Under the pieces are notes generated by a model, which saw only the letters and a list, made by a program, of their open reading frames with translations, was not told where the DNA came from and made no database searches. A stretch of 64,000 nt of DNA. Source: Tetrastigma voinierianum. Taxonomy: Eukaryota; Streptophyta; Magnoliopsida; Vitales; Vitaceae. The stretch lies in assembly GCA_016808115.1 (NCBI GenBank), contig JAEQBH010004427.1, forward strand, positions 124,001 through 188,000, given 5' to 3'. Below, one piece after another: positions 10,736 to 22,404 of this stretch. Position 1 is the first letter of the stretch. Each line of letters begins with the position of its first letter. The position numbers were made by a program, and so were the translations under genes.

Positions 10736-13485
10736 TGTGACGTTCCAATTCTTGGAGGTCTTTTTTTTTTTTTTTTTTTATTTTGCTTTTGTACATAAAT
10801 GCAGTGCGCGGAATACTTTTGCTCCTTTCGATCCTACGCCAAATGCGCACATCCTGAATTAATGCGCCCCTGGTTATTGTAGGCGACAAAGCTCCTTTAT
10901 CGTCTGTGACCAGAGCGCCTCGTAGTGCGCGCGATACCTTGTGTTGGCGGCGCGCGCCTTACCCCATTGTGACATAGGCGCTATGTCGACATGGAAACAC
11001 TATGTCTTGAGATTTTTAAATCGCGATAGAATTTCCCTTCCTTAGCCAACTGCATCCGCAGACATAAACTATTACGTAAGTGACATAATTTTTTGCTTGT
11101 CTTGGCCCAACTACGCCGTTATATAAAATGCTCGATCCGCGAATCTCCTAACCTTAGCGACACTGCTATCCGCGACACAAAACCCTTTTGTCTTAGCCAA
11201 ACTCTGTCATGACATAAAATGTGCATAGTAAGCGAGAACCCCTTTAGGCTTAGCCGAGTACAGTAGCGACATGATTTCCTCTCACCTTGGCCTACTCCGT
11301 TGTAGCGAATTTACTGCATCCCGCGACCTAAATCACTGATCTAGGCCGGTTTCTGTTGCGACATAAAATACGTTATCGTGACACTAAAAATTTCTATCGC
11401 GACATGAGATCTCTTGGCCCTAACGAAGCTCCATCGCAACCCCGACCTTCTCGATTGCAACAAGGGAACCTTTGTCGCGACATTGTCTGAGGAGCAACCA
11501 CGGCCATGACCGAAGAACACCGCTAAGACCAAAATCTTACCCGCGACCTGAAATCCTTTATCCGACCGCAAGAACGAGAGAAACTTCTGTCACGACCCGA
11601 ACCTACCAGCGTCCATTAGCCTTTTAGAGCCTTTTCACACCTTGACTCGCTGATTGCAGGTGAATTCCATACTACGGCTGTATATATTATACAAACAATA
11701 TAAAATATAGGAAAACTTTCCAACACATTATTGAACAGAGTTTAAATAAGTTTTTATTACAAAACTTATATTTTAAATGCTCCTGAAACTAGATAAACTA
11801 TCCGAATTTTACAAATTACATAATAAAGCCAAAATGCGGCCTTAGCTGACTAAGACCTCAAATGTATCCACCTCTGGTGTACCTTCAAAACACGAGAAAT
11901 GTTTTCCCACGGCAAGGGTGAACAATGCCAGTGGGGAATTCTCCTCTGAGGGCTACTCGTAAGTCTTGGCATTACAATATATGAAACACACACACATTCA
12001 AGTAAAAATATGCACATTCCTACTCGAATGTCTACATGTCATGCCACATGTCTTGAGTCCTCGCTGACTCCTTCACACATGCATTTTCCATGTATGAAAA
12101 ACTGTTTTCAAAACAAAAGATTTTTGTTTTTGAAAACTCATTTGACAATCTGCGATATCAAAATCCATTGGACAACCCTCCGATATAATTTATTGGACAT
12201 CCTCCGATAAGATTTGTTGGACAACCCTTCGATATAATTTATTGAACATTCTCCGATAAGATTTGTTCAAAAAACATGTCATGCACTCACACTTGTTTCA
12301 CGCGATGTCCTCATGCATATGAAATACGGAATGTCATTTCATGCTAATTCATGTTACATGCATGATGAGTACTACATGCAACATTAATAAATCATGGATA
12401 ATTATATTTTCTACATATAATTCACATCCATCAAATTATCTCGTCAATACATCATATACATATATTTACATAAGTTTTTCACCCTGACCAACATGTTATT
12501 CATTTTCCAACAATAAAACATAAAAAAGCATTGCAGTCTAATAACGGTCAGAAATTCAGTCATGGGCCTGCCAGAAAATAAGCCCGAACATTCAACGCGT
12601 TCGGTCCTGGAATTTTGGGATGAGCTATACTTATTCCTCACGGCTCGAAAGAGCGATGCAGATTTAAGTAATTTCTTGGAAGCCAAGGAATAACGAAGTA
12701 TGAGAGAGCACATCTCTCTTGGGTTTGGCGAAAACCCACAGATTCTTGTACCTAGGCGAAACTCTCTCGTCGATAGATGAACTCTTCCTCTTAACCAGCC
12801 CAGTGAATGGCGACGTCTCGTAGATCTTGGGAAGACGTAGGTTTCTCACTTTCTCTTTCCTTGCTTTTCTTTCTTTTAACTGCTTTTTAACTTCGCCGTT
12901 TCTTATACTCCCGCGAGATCTATGCAACTTGATTCAAGTGAGAAATTTCCTCCCACCTTCCTCCTTGCCACATGTCCCCCCTCATTATTTTCTTTCTTTA
13001 TCTTATCCAAAGACTTGAATTTTCTTTCTCTAGAGGTATGACACATGGCCTCCATGGATCAACCCTTAGACTTCCCCTTTTATTTTGACTTATCTCTCCA
13101 CATAGCATGTTTTAATGCCGTGTGGAATATTTCCGCTTTTACTATTCCTTGTACTACATGTCACATGGGCAGCGTCGTTAAAGTGGCAATTCTGCATCGA
13201 CGAAACTCTCATGCCATGTGCACCTCACCCGACTTCCATGTGGCAGCTTCATAGTCATATTATGTGACATCATTCCTTGTATCACCCGACGCAATGCAGC
13301 CAAGCGTGTGAAATTTCGGTATGCTTGAATTGCTGAAGTCGTAGTAACTAGATTTCACGTGACGATTTCAGCGATGAAGTTGTTTCGATCATGTCAAAGA
13401 GATCTAGAAAAATTCGGGTTTTCAACTGTACTATACAATGTTACCGTTTGCCATTCGGAAAAATTGAATTTTCCCGGGTTTTACA
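10736..13485. mobile_element. Solo LTR 1, Tekay-like Gypsy family (2.75 kb)
   Basis: It starts TGTGACGTTCC at 10736, closely followed by a long T run, and ends CCCGGGTTTTACA at 13485. The same ends and interior order occur in solo LTR 2 (17205-20421). The shared interior includes a CGCGAC-repeat zone, a block with GTTTTCCCACGGC, a TGAGTCC..GACTCC block, a CTTGTACC segment, a pyrimidine-rich zone and an ACTAGATTTCACG block near the end. No internal domain or primer-binding site adjoins either end, so it is a solo LTR. Flanking 5-mers TGTAG and TGTGC agree at only 3 of 5 positions, a weak target-site duplication. Small ORFs inside are chance. Confidence 0.75.
10960..11600. repeat. CGCGACATAAA-type short interspersed subrepeats in solo LTR 1
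   Basis: About a dozen degenerate copies of a (C)GCGACATAAA(A)T core, many followed by CTTAGCC or CTTGGCC, recur every 25-60 bp. A related but more diverged zone occupies about 17270-17730 of solo LTR 2. The zone stands out as CpG-rich against AT-rich surroundings. Confidence 0.6.
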
Positions 13486-14104
13486 TGTGCATTATTGTTA
13501 AAATGAGAACTTTCCACAAATTGAAGGCCATAACGGACTTCCAACATATGTGATAAAAGTAAAGGAAATCTCTAAGTTTGCTCGAAGTAAATATCAGTAT
13601 GAATTAAATAGAAGGGTTTGAATTGGTTAGTCAACATTTTTTTGCACGGACAAATATGAATTTCGATATATTTCTAAATCCAAATATTTTTTAGTCTTGT
13701 TACTGGCTGATTTGGAATTGTTTTATTTTATAGCGATTTTTCTTCAAGTCAAAATAGTAGTTGCTTTATTTGGTATAAAGTTTGTTTCCTAGTAAAATGG
13801 GAGTTGCTTTATTTAAATTATAAAGTCTTGTTTTCAAGTAAAGTAGGAGTTTCTTTATTTTGATTTATAAAGTATGGAGCTTATATATCTATCATAATGG
13901 AAGTCTTTGATTATCAATTAGAGTTTAACTAATATTTTGGTTATCTTTTAAAGAGTTCTTTCTTATTCTCTTATCACTTGGGGTGGATTACTTTGAGTGA
14001 CGAGTTCATTGTTTCTTATCCCTTGGTGAATTCCTTGAGTGGTGAAGTATATTTCTTGTTATCTTATCTCTTTGGAGAATTCTATTGAGTGGCGAGAGTT
14101 CGTG
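13486..14104. other. Spacer with a short tandem repeat
   Basis: No gene is visible. At about 13976-14145 a unit of about 48 bp with the core TTCCTTGAGTGGTGAAGT recurs roughly four times with decay. The last unit abuts the left edge of the segmental duplication copy. Confidence 0.5.
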
Positions 14105-14717
14105 GCTTTTTATCTCTTGGTGGATTCCTTGAGTGGTGAAGTAAGTGTCTATCCTTATATAATATCATCATCTTTACTCTTTAACTCCAAAATCCCATTC
14201 TCCTACCTGACGAAACTTTCCAATTCTTGTTCCATACTTTAAAACTCTTTCAAAATACTTTGTTTAATCCCCAAAAACCATAAATACCGTGCCCATAGCG
14301 TAGATAATCTCAAATTCATCCTATAGCCCTAATCTACCTTAGAAAAACCCGAGAATCACAAACTAGCTCAAAGCAAGTTTGTTTTGCATCAAATCAAACG
14401 TGAACATTTCCAAACCTAAAATCATTCATTCTAAACCATAATTCCGTCATAAATAAGCCTCAAATAAGTCATATAACCTTTGGAACCAGATGTATACTTA
14501 CCTTTAAAGTTACATCCTACTCCTAAACTACCCCACAAACTCATCCTAACCCCAAACCATTAGATCATCCATCACGGTCGTCCCTCACATCAACATGGCC
14601 TCTCTCTTTTAGCTCACAGATGATACATGGTATTAACCCTTTTGCACATAGAATAAATGAATAAGGGGAGAGGGGAGTCTAAGACCTCTACATGGTGTAA
14701 TCAGGTCCAATTATGTT
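14105..14717. repeat. Segmental duplication copy 1, block a
   Basis: The sequence from GTGTCTATCCTTATATAATATC to GACCTCTACATGGTGTAATC is collinear with 57005-57558 plus 58240-58277. Shared landmarks include CCAATTCTTGTTCCATACTTT, ATCAACATGGCCTCTCTC and TTGCACATAGAATAAATGAA. Its last five bases, ATGTT, are the left target-site duplication of the following element. Confidence 0.85.
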
Positions 14718-15052
14718 TGAGATGCCCCAAAACCCGGGGATCCATTAACCAACCATCAACCTGCGGAGAACTTCGTGGATATGGTGACCCGATACACGCG
14801 TGTTATGTCCATTCAGGATCCATAATATAACAAAATCGGACAAAGTCTCCTTTGTACGAGGAGTTATCAAATTCTCCTTTTTGTACATTATACAACAACG
14901 CATGACCCATGGGACCCATTATAACCATGATGACTACACCGGGTCCATTTATGAGTAAAAGTGGCCTTATCAGGCTCGTTTATCCATACTAAAAAATATA
15001 CAAGGCTATATCACAATAGTCCTTAAGAGTTTAAATACAACACTCTTATACA

Positions 15053-15096
<44 letters not shown>

Positions 15097-15190
15097 CCTA
15101 CTCTTATATATATATATATCAAAACTAATTTGTTCCAATATATTTTACAAAATAACTATCAAAGCCATAATCCGACTTTCTTCACAAATA
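14718..15190 (-). repeat. Truncated 3' LTR of the Tekay-like element
   Basis: This segment matches the start of the complete LTR (16198-16620) in order, with GGAGAACTTCGTGGAT, CTCCTTTGTACGAGGAG, GGTCCATTTATGAGTAAAAG and AAAATATACAAGGCTATATC. Similarity stops near AATCCGACTTTC, after which sequence of internal type follows. It holds an (AT)n microsatellite at about 15059-15095. Confidence 0.8.
15059..15095. repeat. (AT)n microsatellite
   Basis: An uninterrupted AT dinucleotide run of about 18 units, followed after a short gap by a second AT run to about 15119. The partner LTR has only a short AT run at the same place, so the tract expanded after insertion. Confidence 0.9.
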
Positions 15191-15599
15191 TGGCCTCGAA
15201 TGGCGTAAATCAACCGTGTACACCACATGAGAATGTTTCTCATTAGGTCCACGTGGTAAATTCTAAGATCTCTAACTCACAATCCGACATATCTTATCAA
15301 CACTCACCACCCCAGTTCCTAGGGGAGAACTCACATACATCAGCTTTTCAGAGGTTTCAACATCTAAGCCTAAACTTTTCACTTAACTTTAACACCCACC
15401 TCTCGGATGTTCAGTGCGTCGTCCACCTCCATCTCAATGGCTATAGCTATCTTGATCATCGAGTTAAATTGTCTTGTAGATCTGATTTTACCGGATGGAC
15501 ATCTTGAGACCATCCTCGAGACTTTCTCACTTTGGCCATGCTCTGTGACCACATAATCATCGGTGAAGCAGGCTAAGATTCAATGAACTTAGCCCTGTG

Positions 15600-15792
15600 T
15601 TAGAGCACTATCATGGATTCCTTGTTTTTTAGTTAAGATTCTGGCTTTTGCATGTCGAGAAGGCGTTGGGAAATACTTGCCCATGAACAACTCACAAAAC
15701 TCTTCCCATGTCACTACCTCTAAGTTCCTTGAGGCTTTGACCTAATCCCACCATATTAGGGATTTACCATCTAGTTGGAATGCGGCTAGACA
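15600..15792 (-). pseudogene. gag fragment of the Tekay-like element
   Basis: The minus strand from 15792 reads CLAAFQLDGKSLIWWD, then a stop, then VKASRNLEVVTWEEF followed by CELFMGKYFPTPSRHAKA. This is the conserved W-W-D ... TW-eeF ... YFP core of retrotrans_gag in plant chromovirus-like Gypsy elements, whose product builds the particle. One in-frame stop and loss of the rest of the ORF make it a relic. It gives the element its minus orientation. Confidence 0.8.
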
Positions 15793-16182
15793 TTCTCTCC
15801 TTGTATAGCTAGTAGCGCATGTGCCAACCACTAATAGACCTCAACACTCCGAACTTTTCCATTCGCTCTTTTCTCGAACCCCTTAGGTTATGTTTTCTAA
15901 CCCTAGTGTTCATCTTTTCCTATATACATTCTACCATGTATATAATTCATGCAATATGAAACACACAATCACACAGTATAAAACATGAAATGCACAATGA
16001 ATGCAATGGTCTAAACCTATGCCCATCAAGTCCTAGGTAATCGTATACCTACACCCTAATACCAAGCTGTGAAGCTGGTACCAGATCTATCAAGCACTAG
16101 GAAATCATAACCTAGGCACTATACCATAACTACATGTCCTAGACCTATGCCCACAGGAAACACAGGTGTTAGTAATACCTAA

Positions 16183-16195
16183 GCTCTTATACCAA
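16183..16195 (-). promoter_or_regulatory. Primer-binding site of the Tekay-like element
   Basis: The minus strand next to the LTR end reads TTGGTATAAGAGC, differing at one base from TTGGTATCAGAGC, the common plant site for initiator methionine tRNA priming. It sits two bases from the TGAGG LTR terminus at 16198, as expected. A similar GGTATTAG motif at about 16054-16063 may be a decayed duplicate. Confidence 0.7.
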
Positions 16196-17204
16196 TTTGA
16201 GGCAGCTCGAGCCGAGGATCCTTTGACCAATCATCAACTTGTAGAGAACTTCGTGGATGCTCCCGGAGTGACGTCTGCTTGTTATGTCCCATTCATTGGG
16301 ATCCATAATTTAACAAAAAATAGGACATAATCTCCTTTGTACGAGGAGCTTTATCCAATTCTCAACCTGTACATTATACAATAACATGACCCATTCGGGG
16401 CCCAATATAACACAATTACCACACCAGGTCCATTTATGAGTAAAAGTGGCCCTACCGGGCTCATTTATCCTTACTAAAAAATATACAAGGCTATATCACA
16501 ATAGTCCTTAAGAGTTTAAATACAACACTCTTATACGAAATACATATATATATATCAAAACTGATTTGTTCCAATATATTTTACAAAATAACTATCAAAG
16601 CTACAATCCGACTTTCTGGCTACGATTACGATCCTGAATATTCGTTCATTGATGCTATGCCACACTTTGAAATGTTTCCCATAAAGGGTGAGCCACACTA
16701 GTAGAGAATATTTCCCGTAGAGCTCATATCATTGAAGTCGTATGCAATGGTCATGTTTCACACATTCATATTCACATTCCAAGTAAAAACATGCAATTTC
16801 TACTATGGAATCCTACATGTTATACCATGAAATGAGATGAGACTCAATCATGTACCATGCCCTGAGTCCTTATCGACTCCCATCACACCCGAGTCCTTTC
16901 CGACTCCTATCACACAATGCCAAAGCCCATGCGTGATAAAATCCATCAGTTCTGGATTACATCCAATGATCATTTTACAAAACAAATTCATTTGTTTTCA
17001 AACCAAAAGCTTTTTGGATGTTACACCTTAATGATCATTTGTATACAAATCCCATGTGTCTTTTTATGGGTAGCCAATTTTCAAGGTCCCACCGCAAGCT
17101 CCGCACGTCTTCCAAAGCTTTTCCGACCTTTTAGAACTAGAATTATGTCTAACCACAGTTAACGGGTCTTTCACCCGAGGGGGTGTTTATCCTTACCTGC
17201 TATT

Positions 17205-20200
17205 TGTGACGCCCCAAATCCCGGGGTCATTTTTTTTTTTTTTTTAATACTGGACAAGTCTGTCCCGATAGAGAAATCTCTGTCGCGAAAGAGCGCCCCT
17301 AGGCCAGTTCTTGTGCATGCAGGTCTGATCGCCATCGCAGTGGGTGCACATTTAATGCATGCTTTGGGCTTAGCGCGCCTTTCTTTATCATGGGTAATGG
17401 GGCTTCTGTCGTGTATTTCTGTCGGGCCCGGGGGATTCTCCTTTTCTAACTTGACTACATCGCGACAGAGATTCTTTGTGACGACATAGGAACCCAGTAA
17501 CACAACCAACCTTTATCCACTGACAAGGGAAAAGCCATGTCCACAACACTTTCTATGGATTCGATAGAGCTATATCGTGACTTCAAAATCATGTGCGACA
17601 TAGAGCCGGGAGGCTGTCAGCGACCTAAAACCCTTGTCGCGACCCGAACACCGACCAGGACCCGACTCGCAGCGAGGCGGTACCTCGCGACAAAGAATCG
17701 AATTCTCATCGCGACATATTTCGAAAATGGCGAGGAGCCTACCATTTTTGCGTTTTTGCACTTCAACTCTCTTCCAATGCATTTCATGCACTACTATTTG
17801 CCTTTATACAACTACAAGCGGTAAAGCTGGAAACTCTATTAACACTAAACTTAACAAGTCCAAAAACAAGTTTTACTATAAAACTTTTCATTTACATGTA
17901 CAAAACTGAATATTCTATCAAGAATATTACAAAATACATAAATTGGCCACAATCCGGCCTTATTCACGACTAAGCTCTTGAATGTGTTTCCTCTGCCTGT
18001 GTACCTCCGGTAGCTGAAAATGTTTTCCCACGACGGGGTGAGCAATGCCCAGTAGATGAATTCTCTAAAGGGTTGCTCAGCTAAAGTGCGCATCGCGGAG
18101 TAAGCAACTGGCAGCTCGCACATTCAAGTAAGTGCGCACATTCCTGATGTCTGCATTGCCATGCCCCATACTTTGAGTTTTCACCGACTCCCTCACACAT
18201 GCACTTGCCATGTATGAAAAACCGTTTTCAAAACAAAAGATTTTTATTTCCGAAAACTCATTGGTCAATCTTTGATATCAAAATTTATTGGTCAACCATT
18301 AGATATAATTTATGGACATACTCCGACAATTTTTTTTTTTTGTTGGACAGAAAGCCCCTTGATTAATCTAGTGGACATGCAAAGAGCCGTGGTTTGTTGG
18401 ACAGCCTCCCGATGTAATTTAGTCAAGAAACCATGTCATGCACTTACCGCATTCCTTGCGATGTCCCGTGCATATATGAAATCTGGGATGCCATTTCATA
18501 AATAATTATATTTTCTACATATAATTTACATCAAGTAATACAAATTTAAAGTATTAATATATCAAATAAGCATATATGACATAGGATTCACTAGCCAGGC
18601 TTATATTATTCAATTTTTAGAAATAGCGCAGCCAAAAAAGCTTGATGCATGGCCAATAACGATCCGAAAATCGGTCCGGGGCGCCCCAGCGATCCGTAAT
18701 TTCGGTTCTGGATTGCTAGCTTGATCAAAAATTCAGTCCTAGATTGTTAAAAAGTATTCCCAAATTCAACCGGGTTGTCACTTGATCTTGAAATTGATCA
18801 CGATTGTTGAAAACAATCTGAAAATTTCCAACGTTCAGTCCCAAAATTTTGGGACTGAACTGCACGACCATTCCTAACCATTCTAGGCCCCAAAAACCTC
18901 ATGCATTTAAATGACTCTTAAGAAAGAATTAAGCAGGTAGGAGAAAAGAGCCTACCTCTCGAGATTTGGCGAGAAACCCGGGTTCTTGTACCCGTGCGAC
19001 TCTTGTGCGTGGTTAAACTTTCACTGCTCTTTGTGAGCGACGGTCAATCTCATAAAATAGAGAGAAGGTGGAGCTTCTCACTCCTCTTCTCTTCTTCTCT
19101 CTTTTCTTTTCTTTTCTTTCTTTTCTTTTTCCCTCCAATTTTCCCTCTCCTTTGGTTGATGCGATGCTAGAGTAGGGAAGTCTCCTCTTTGCCATATGTC
19201 ACTTCCCCATTGGTTCTCTTTTCTTTCACCTTATCTCCTTATCCAATTCTTGGATTTCCTTTCTCTAAGGGCTTTGTAAGGGTACCTGGCACTGGGCGGG
19301 GTGGTCCCGCTCACGAGGCTATCCCCTGGCTCCTGCGGCGTTTTCTTTCGCCTCGTGGGCTCGAGACACAGGACCATGGGCTTAGATACCCATTCGAGGT
19401 AGTTCCCAGCGCCAGCGAGGCTCTTAGCTCGGTTGGTGAGAGTGGAAGCTGCCTCGAATGTATCTTCATCGAGATCTGATTGGCCACCAGCTGCTTCCCG
19501 CGGTGGAGCTGCCGTGTGAGACGGCCCCTCGGTCGAGGGTGGCCGAGGAATGAAGACCACAAAGCCTTTTTTTGTAAAATTTTGGCGCATTGTTCAGACG
19601 AGGGTGGTCGGCATATGGTATCACTAGCCTGCGGGGTTTCTTTTACGCCTCGTGGGCTCGAGACACAGGACCATGAGCTTAGGTACCCATTCGAGGTAGT
19701 TCCGCTTTCTCAGGCGAGCTCATGGCTCGGTTGGTAGTGAAAGACCTCACGAATGGCCTGCGCTGCTGATAGGGCTGGCTGAGGCGCTTCTGTGGTAGAA
19801 GAAAGATAACTGTAATTAGACATGACCCTCAGATCGGAGTGGGCGAGAGGGGTGAGGACACACGTGATATAAGGCGCCTTTTTGCCTTGGGGCCGCTGGC
19901 CCGCTCAGACGGGGGTGAGATCCCACTCCACGAGGCTATCCCACACCCCCAGCTCACGAGGGGTTTGCTTAGCCAGTTGGTGAAGTCAGGAACTACCTCG
20001 AATGGGTATAAGCGCTCATAGTGGGGTTGATGCTTGGAGCGAGAAAAGCGCTTTAATACAGAAATTTGGGGATGGCACGTAGGTGGGACCACCCTCGTCG
20101 GGTGGGCCGGGGTGGGATACGGAGGCTTGACACATGTCTTCCATGGGTCCCCCTTAGACTTTCTCTCTTTGTTTGACACATGGCTCACAATTGGGGGACG

Positions 20201-20421
20201 AGATTCGATCGAGTGCCAGTATGTCCTTGCTAAACCCGGTCACTTGAAGCGTGACATCGGATCATCTTGGAGTCGGCCAGAATTTGACTAACTAACTAGA
20301 TTTCACGAGACGATTATAATGGAGAAGTCCGTTTCATCACCCCGAGATTTAGAAAATTCCGGTTTTCGGCAGGGGTATTATTTACCATTTTTGAAAAATT
20401 GAATTTTTTCCGGGTTTTACA
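17205..20421. mobile_element. Solo LTR 2, nested, perfect TSD CTATT
   Basis: It starts TGTGACGCCCC at 17205 and ends CGGGTTTTACA at 20421, 3217 bp. It is flanked by identical CTATT at 17200-17204 and 20422-20426. The interior is collinear with solo LTR 1 apart from an extra GC-rich block of about 0.85 kb. The flanks join into the LTR of the host Tekay-like element, so this insertion is the younger one. Confidence 0.88.
19275..20123. repeat. GC-rich insertion of direct and inverted repeats within solo LTR 2
   Basis: Solo LTR 1 lacks this 849-bp block. It lies between two GGCTT copies (19270-19274 and 20124-20128), a possible 5-bp target duplication. A module of about 100 bp with CCTCGTGGGCTCGAGACACA and ACCCATTCGAGGTAGTTCC occurs directly at about 19338-19440 and 19636-19739. 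Its GGAACTACCTCGAATGGGTAT part recurs inverted near 19989-20009. GGTGGTCCC near the left end faces its inverse GGGACCACC near the right end (about 20086-20094). The family is unknown to me. Confidence 0.6.
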
Positions 20422-21034
20422 CTATTACCCAACACAAGTTTTTCTTTATCTCATTATTCAACCGTGCGACTCTGTTAGACTTCGTCCCACATGACTAAGC
20501 CCACCTAATCAAACACCAAACGCAGTGTTGATTTTTCAACCATGCACTCACACCGATTCAATGCGATGTCCCACGAATTGCATATCTGATACAATGTGTG
20601 ATTGCATGTTATATCGTACCACATGCATAATGAATGCTATGGACAATACCAAAGCGGTATACTTCACCGTGTACCATGAACAATTACTTATCCCTATGCA
20701 TACAATTTCTATACAATCACACATTCCATGTCAATATATTTATACACAAATATATCAACATCTTATCACACAACTACCACCAAGCATGTTATTCAAAACC
20801 AAGCAACAACACCCTTGATCCTTGAGGCCAAGTGTGACATATATTATGCCCACAAAACAGTCCACAAAATGGCCCCGAGACAAGCCATAAATAGGCTACC
20901 AAACCAGCCATCCATAGGCCTCAATCATGCCCTAAATAGGACGTGAAAACAGTCCCAAACTCAGTCCCATAGTAGCACTGGATTCAGTCATAAAATCTGG
21001 ACACAAGCAAATAACAACCTAAGCTGTGGCAATT

Positions 21035-21610
21035 CCGGGAATGAAATGGACCATAACTTGAGTTGTAAAGTTCCAATTTTGGTGATTTAAAAGCCTAACA
21101 TCAAGTTCACTGATGTAGCTACAACTTTCATGAAGAACACGAATCCAAATTCCCTTCGCTTCCCAATTGAAAACTAGTCCCAAATTCTGGACAGTGTGTA
21201 CGGTGTTGAAGCAGTACCAAGCAATCCGGGAATGAAATGGAGCCATAACCCGAGTTATGATGGTCCAATTTGGGTGATTTAAAGCACTAACGTCGAGTTC
21301 ATTAAAACAAATACAATTTTATGAACCTGGTCCAAATTCCCTTAGTTTCCCAATCGAAAAACTAGTCTAAATTTTGGACGGTGTGCTTAGAATCGAAATT
21401 TGTAGTAGTCAAGGAATGAAATGAACCATAACTTGAGGTGTAGTGGTCCAATTTGGGTGATTTAAAAGCCTAACACCAAGTTCACAGATACAGCTACAAT
21501 TTCTATGAAGAACCCGAGTCCAAATTCCCTTCGTTTCCCAACCGAAAACCAGTCCCAAAATCCGACCATTGTGTAGGATCAAAACAGGGCAGCATTCCCA
21601 TAGCCCCAAA
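21035..21610 (-). repeat. About 190-bp subrepeat, three units, in the Tekay-like LTR
   Basis: Three successive units begin with GGAATGAAATGG or a variant at about 21037, 21228 and 21413. Each carries GTCCAATTTGGGTGATTTAAA and a TCCAAATTCCCTT segment. On the minus strand the core reads as CTTCATGAAAGTTGTAG-type text common in plant Gypsy LTRs. Similar minus-strand peptides at 21019-21246 and 21409-21648 are just translations of the repeat. Confidence 0.8.
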
Positions 21611-22404
21611 ATTCGTAAAACATTATAGAGGCGAAAAAACATGGTCAAAGCACCCTTATGGTAGAAAACACAACCAAACAGCCCTTAGGGTGGAAAATAA
21701 ACCAAAGTAAGAAGAATCTCTACCTCTTGGGTGTAGTAAAAGCCCAGCAAGAGTCCATGGACACTTCCTAAACCTGAAACCTTTGATTTCTTGAACTCCT
21801 CGCTTGGATCCTCGACAAAATCCTGCGTTTTTAGTACCCAAGTGTAACACTCGTCGAGTAGATGAACTTTCGTTCTTATCCCGATGATTTCCGATCGACA
21901 AAACTCCGTGTATCGAAGAGAGAAGTTTGGATTTTTTTTTTGTCTCCCTCTCTCTCATGACCAAACAGCATATATGTGATCTTTCTGCCCCAAAATTGAT
22001 TTTTAACCATTTTTTCCAAAATTTAAACACTTGGCTCATATATTGCCACGTGTCCTTGACTCGTTTAAGTCCGTTTTTACCTCGAAATAATTTATTTCAT
22101 CTCGGTTCAAGTTCAATTTATTTTTAATGAAATTTACTTAGTTTATTTTTCCAATTTTGAGATTTTTCTCAAAGAAATCTCGTTTTAAGGTCCCTTAGTC
22201 ACGACGCCCCAAAATCGTGAAAATCCTCTTTGTATCAGATTTAAACGAAATTCATTTGGATAACTAGTTTGATGAGATGAATCCAGCCCAGTGATATACA
22301 TTCATCGAGATACAGAAAATTATAGGTTTGCAGCTTTATCTTTATGCGCGACAATTCACAGTTTTGCTATTTTTAGAAAATTAGTTTACGAATTTTACAA
22401 TGTT

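Larger units (their letters stand above)
14718..22399 (-). mobile_element. Tekay-like Gypsy element, internally deleted, TSD ATGTT
   Basis: The insertion runs from TGAGATGCCCC at 14718 to GAATTTTACA at 22399 and is flanked by perfect ATGTT direct repeats (14713-14717 and 22400-22404). The unfilled site is present once in the duplicate copy at 58273-58277. Read on the minus strand it has a complete 5' LTR (22399-16198), a tRNA-type primer-binding site, a gag fragment, then a large deletion into a truncated 3' LTR (about 15190-14718). A younger solo LTR is nested in the 5' LTR. All of pol is gone, so it cannot move on its own. Confidence 0.85.
16198..22399 (-). repeat. 5' LTR of the Tekay-like element, interrupted by solo LTR 2
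   Basis: The LTR has termini TGAGGCAGC at 16198 and TTTTACA at 22399 and is about 2.98 kb once the nested insertion and its duplicated target are removed. Parts of the interior are related to solo LTR 1, for example the TGAGTCC..GACTCC block near 16860 and the CATGCACTCACAC block near 20540, so the families are related. Confidence 0.75.

Noticed and set aside
10736..13485. CRISPR-like or regulatory array from regularly spaced CGCGAC motifs
   Set aside because: The repeats are too short, degenerate and irregular, lie within a retroelement LTR, and the genome is a plant nucleus.
20525..20946. 97- and 72-codon plus ORFs as possible secreted peptides
   Set aside because: They lie in the 5' LTR of the Tekay-like element, rich in CACA/TATA words, and have no hydrophobic signal sequence or conserved motif.
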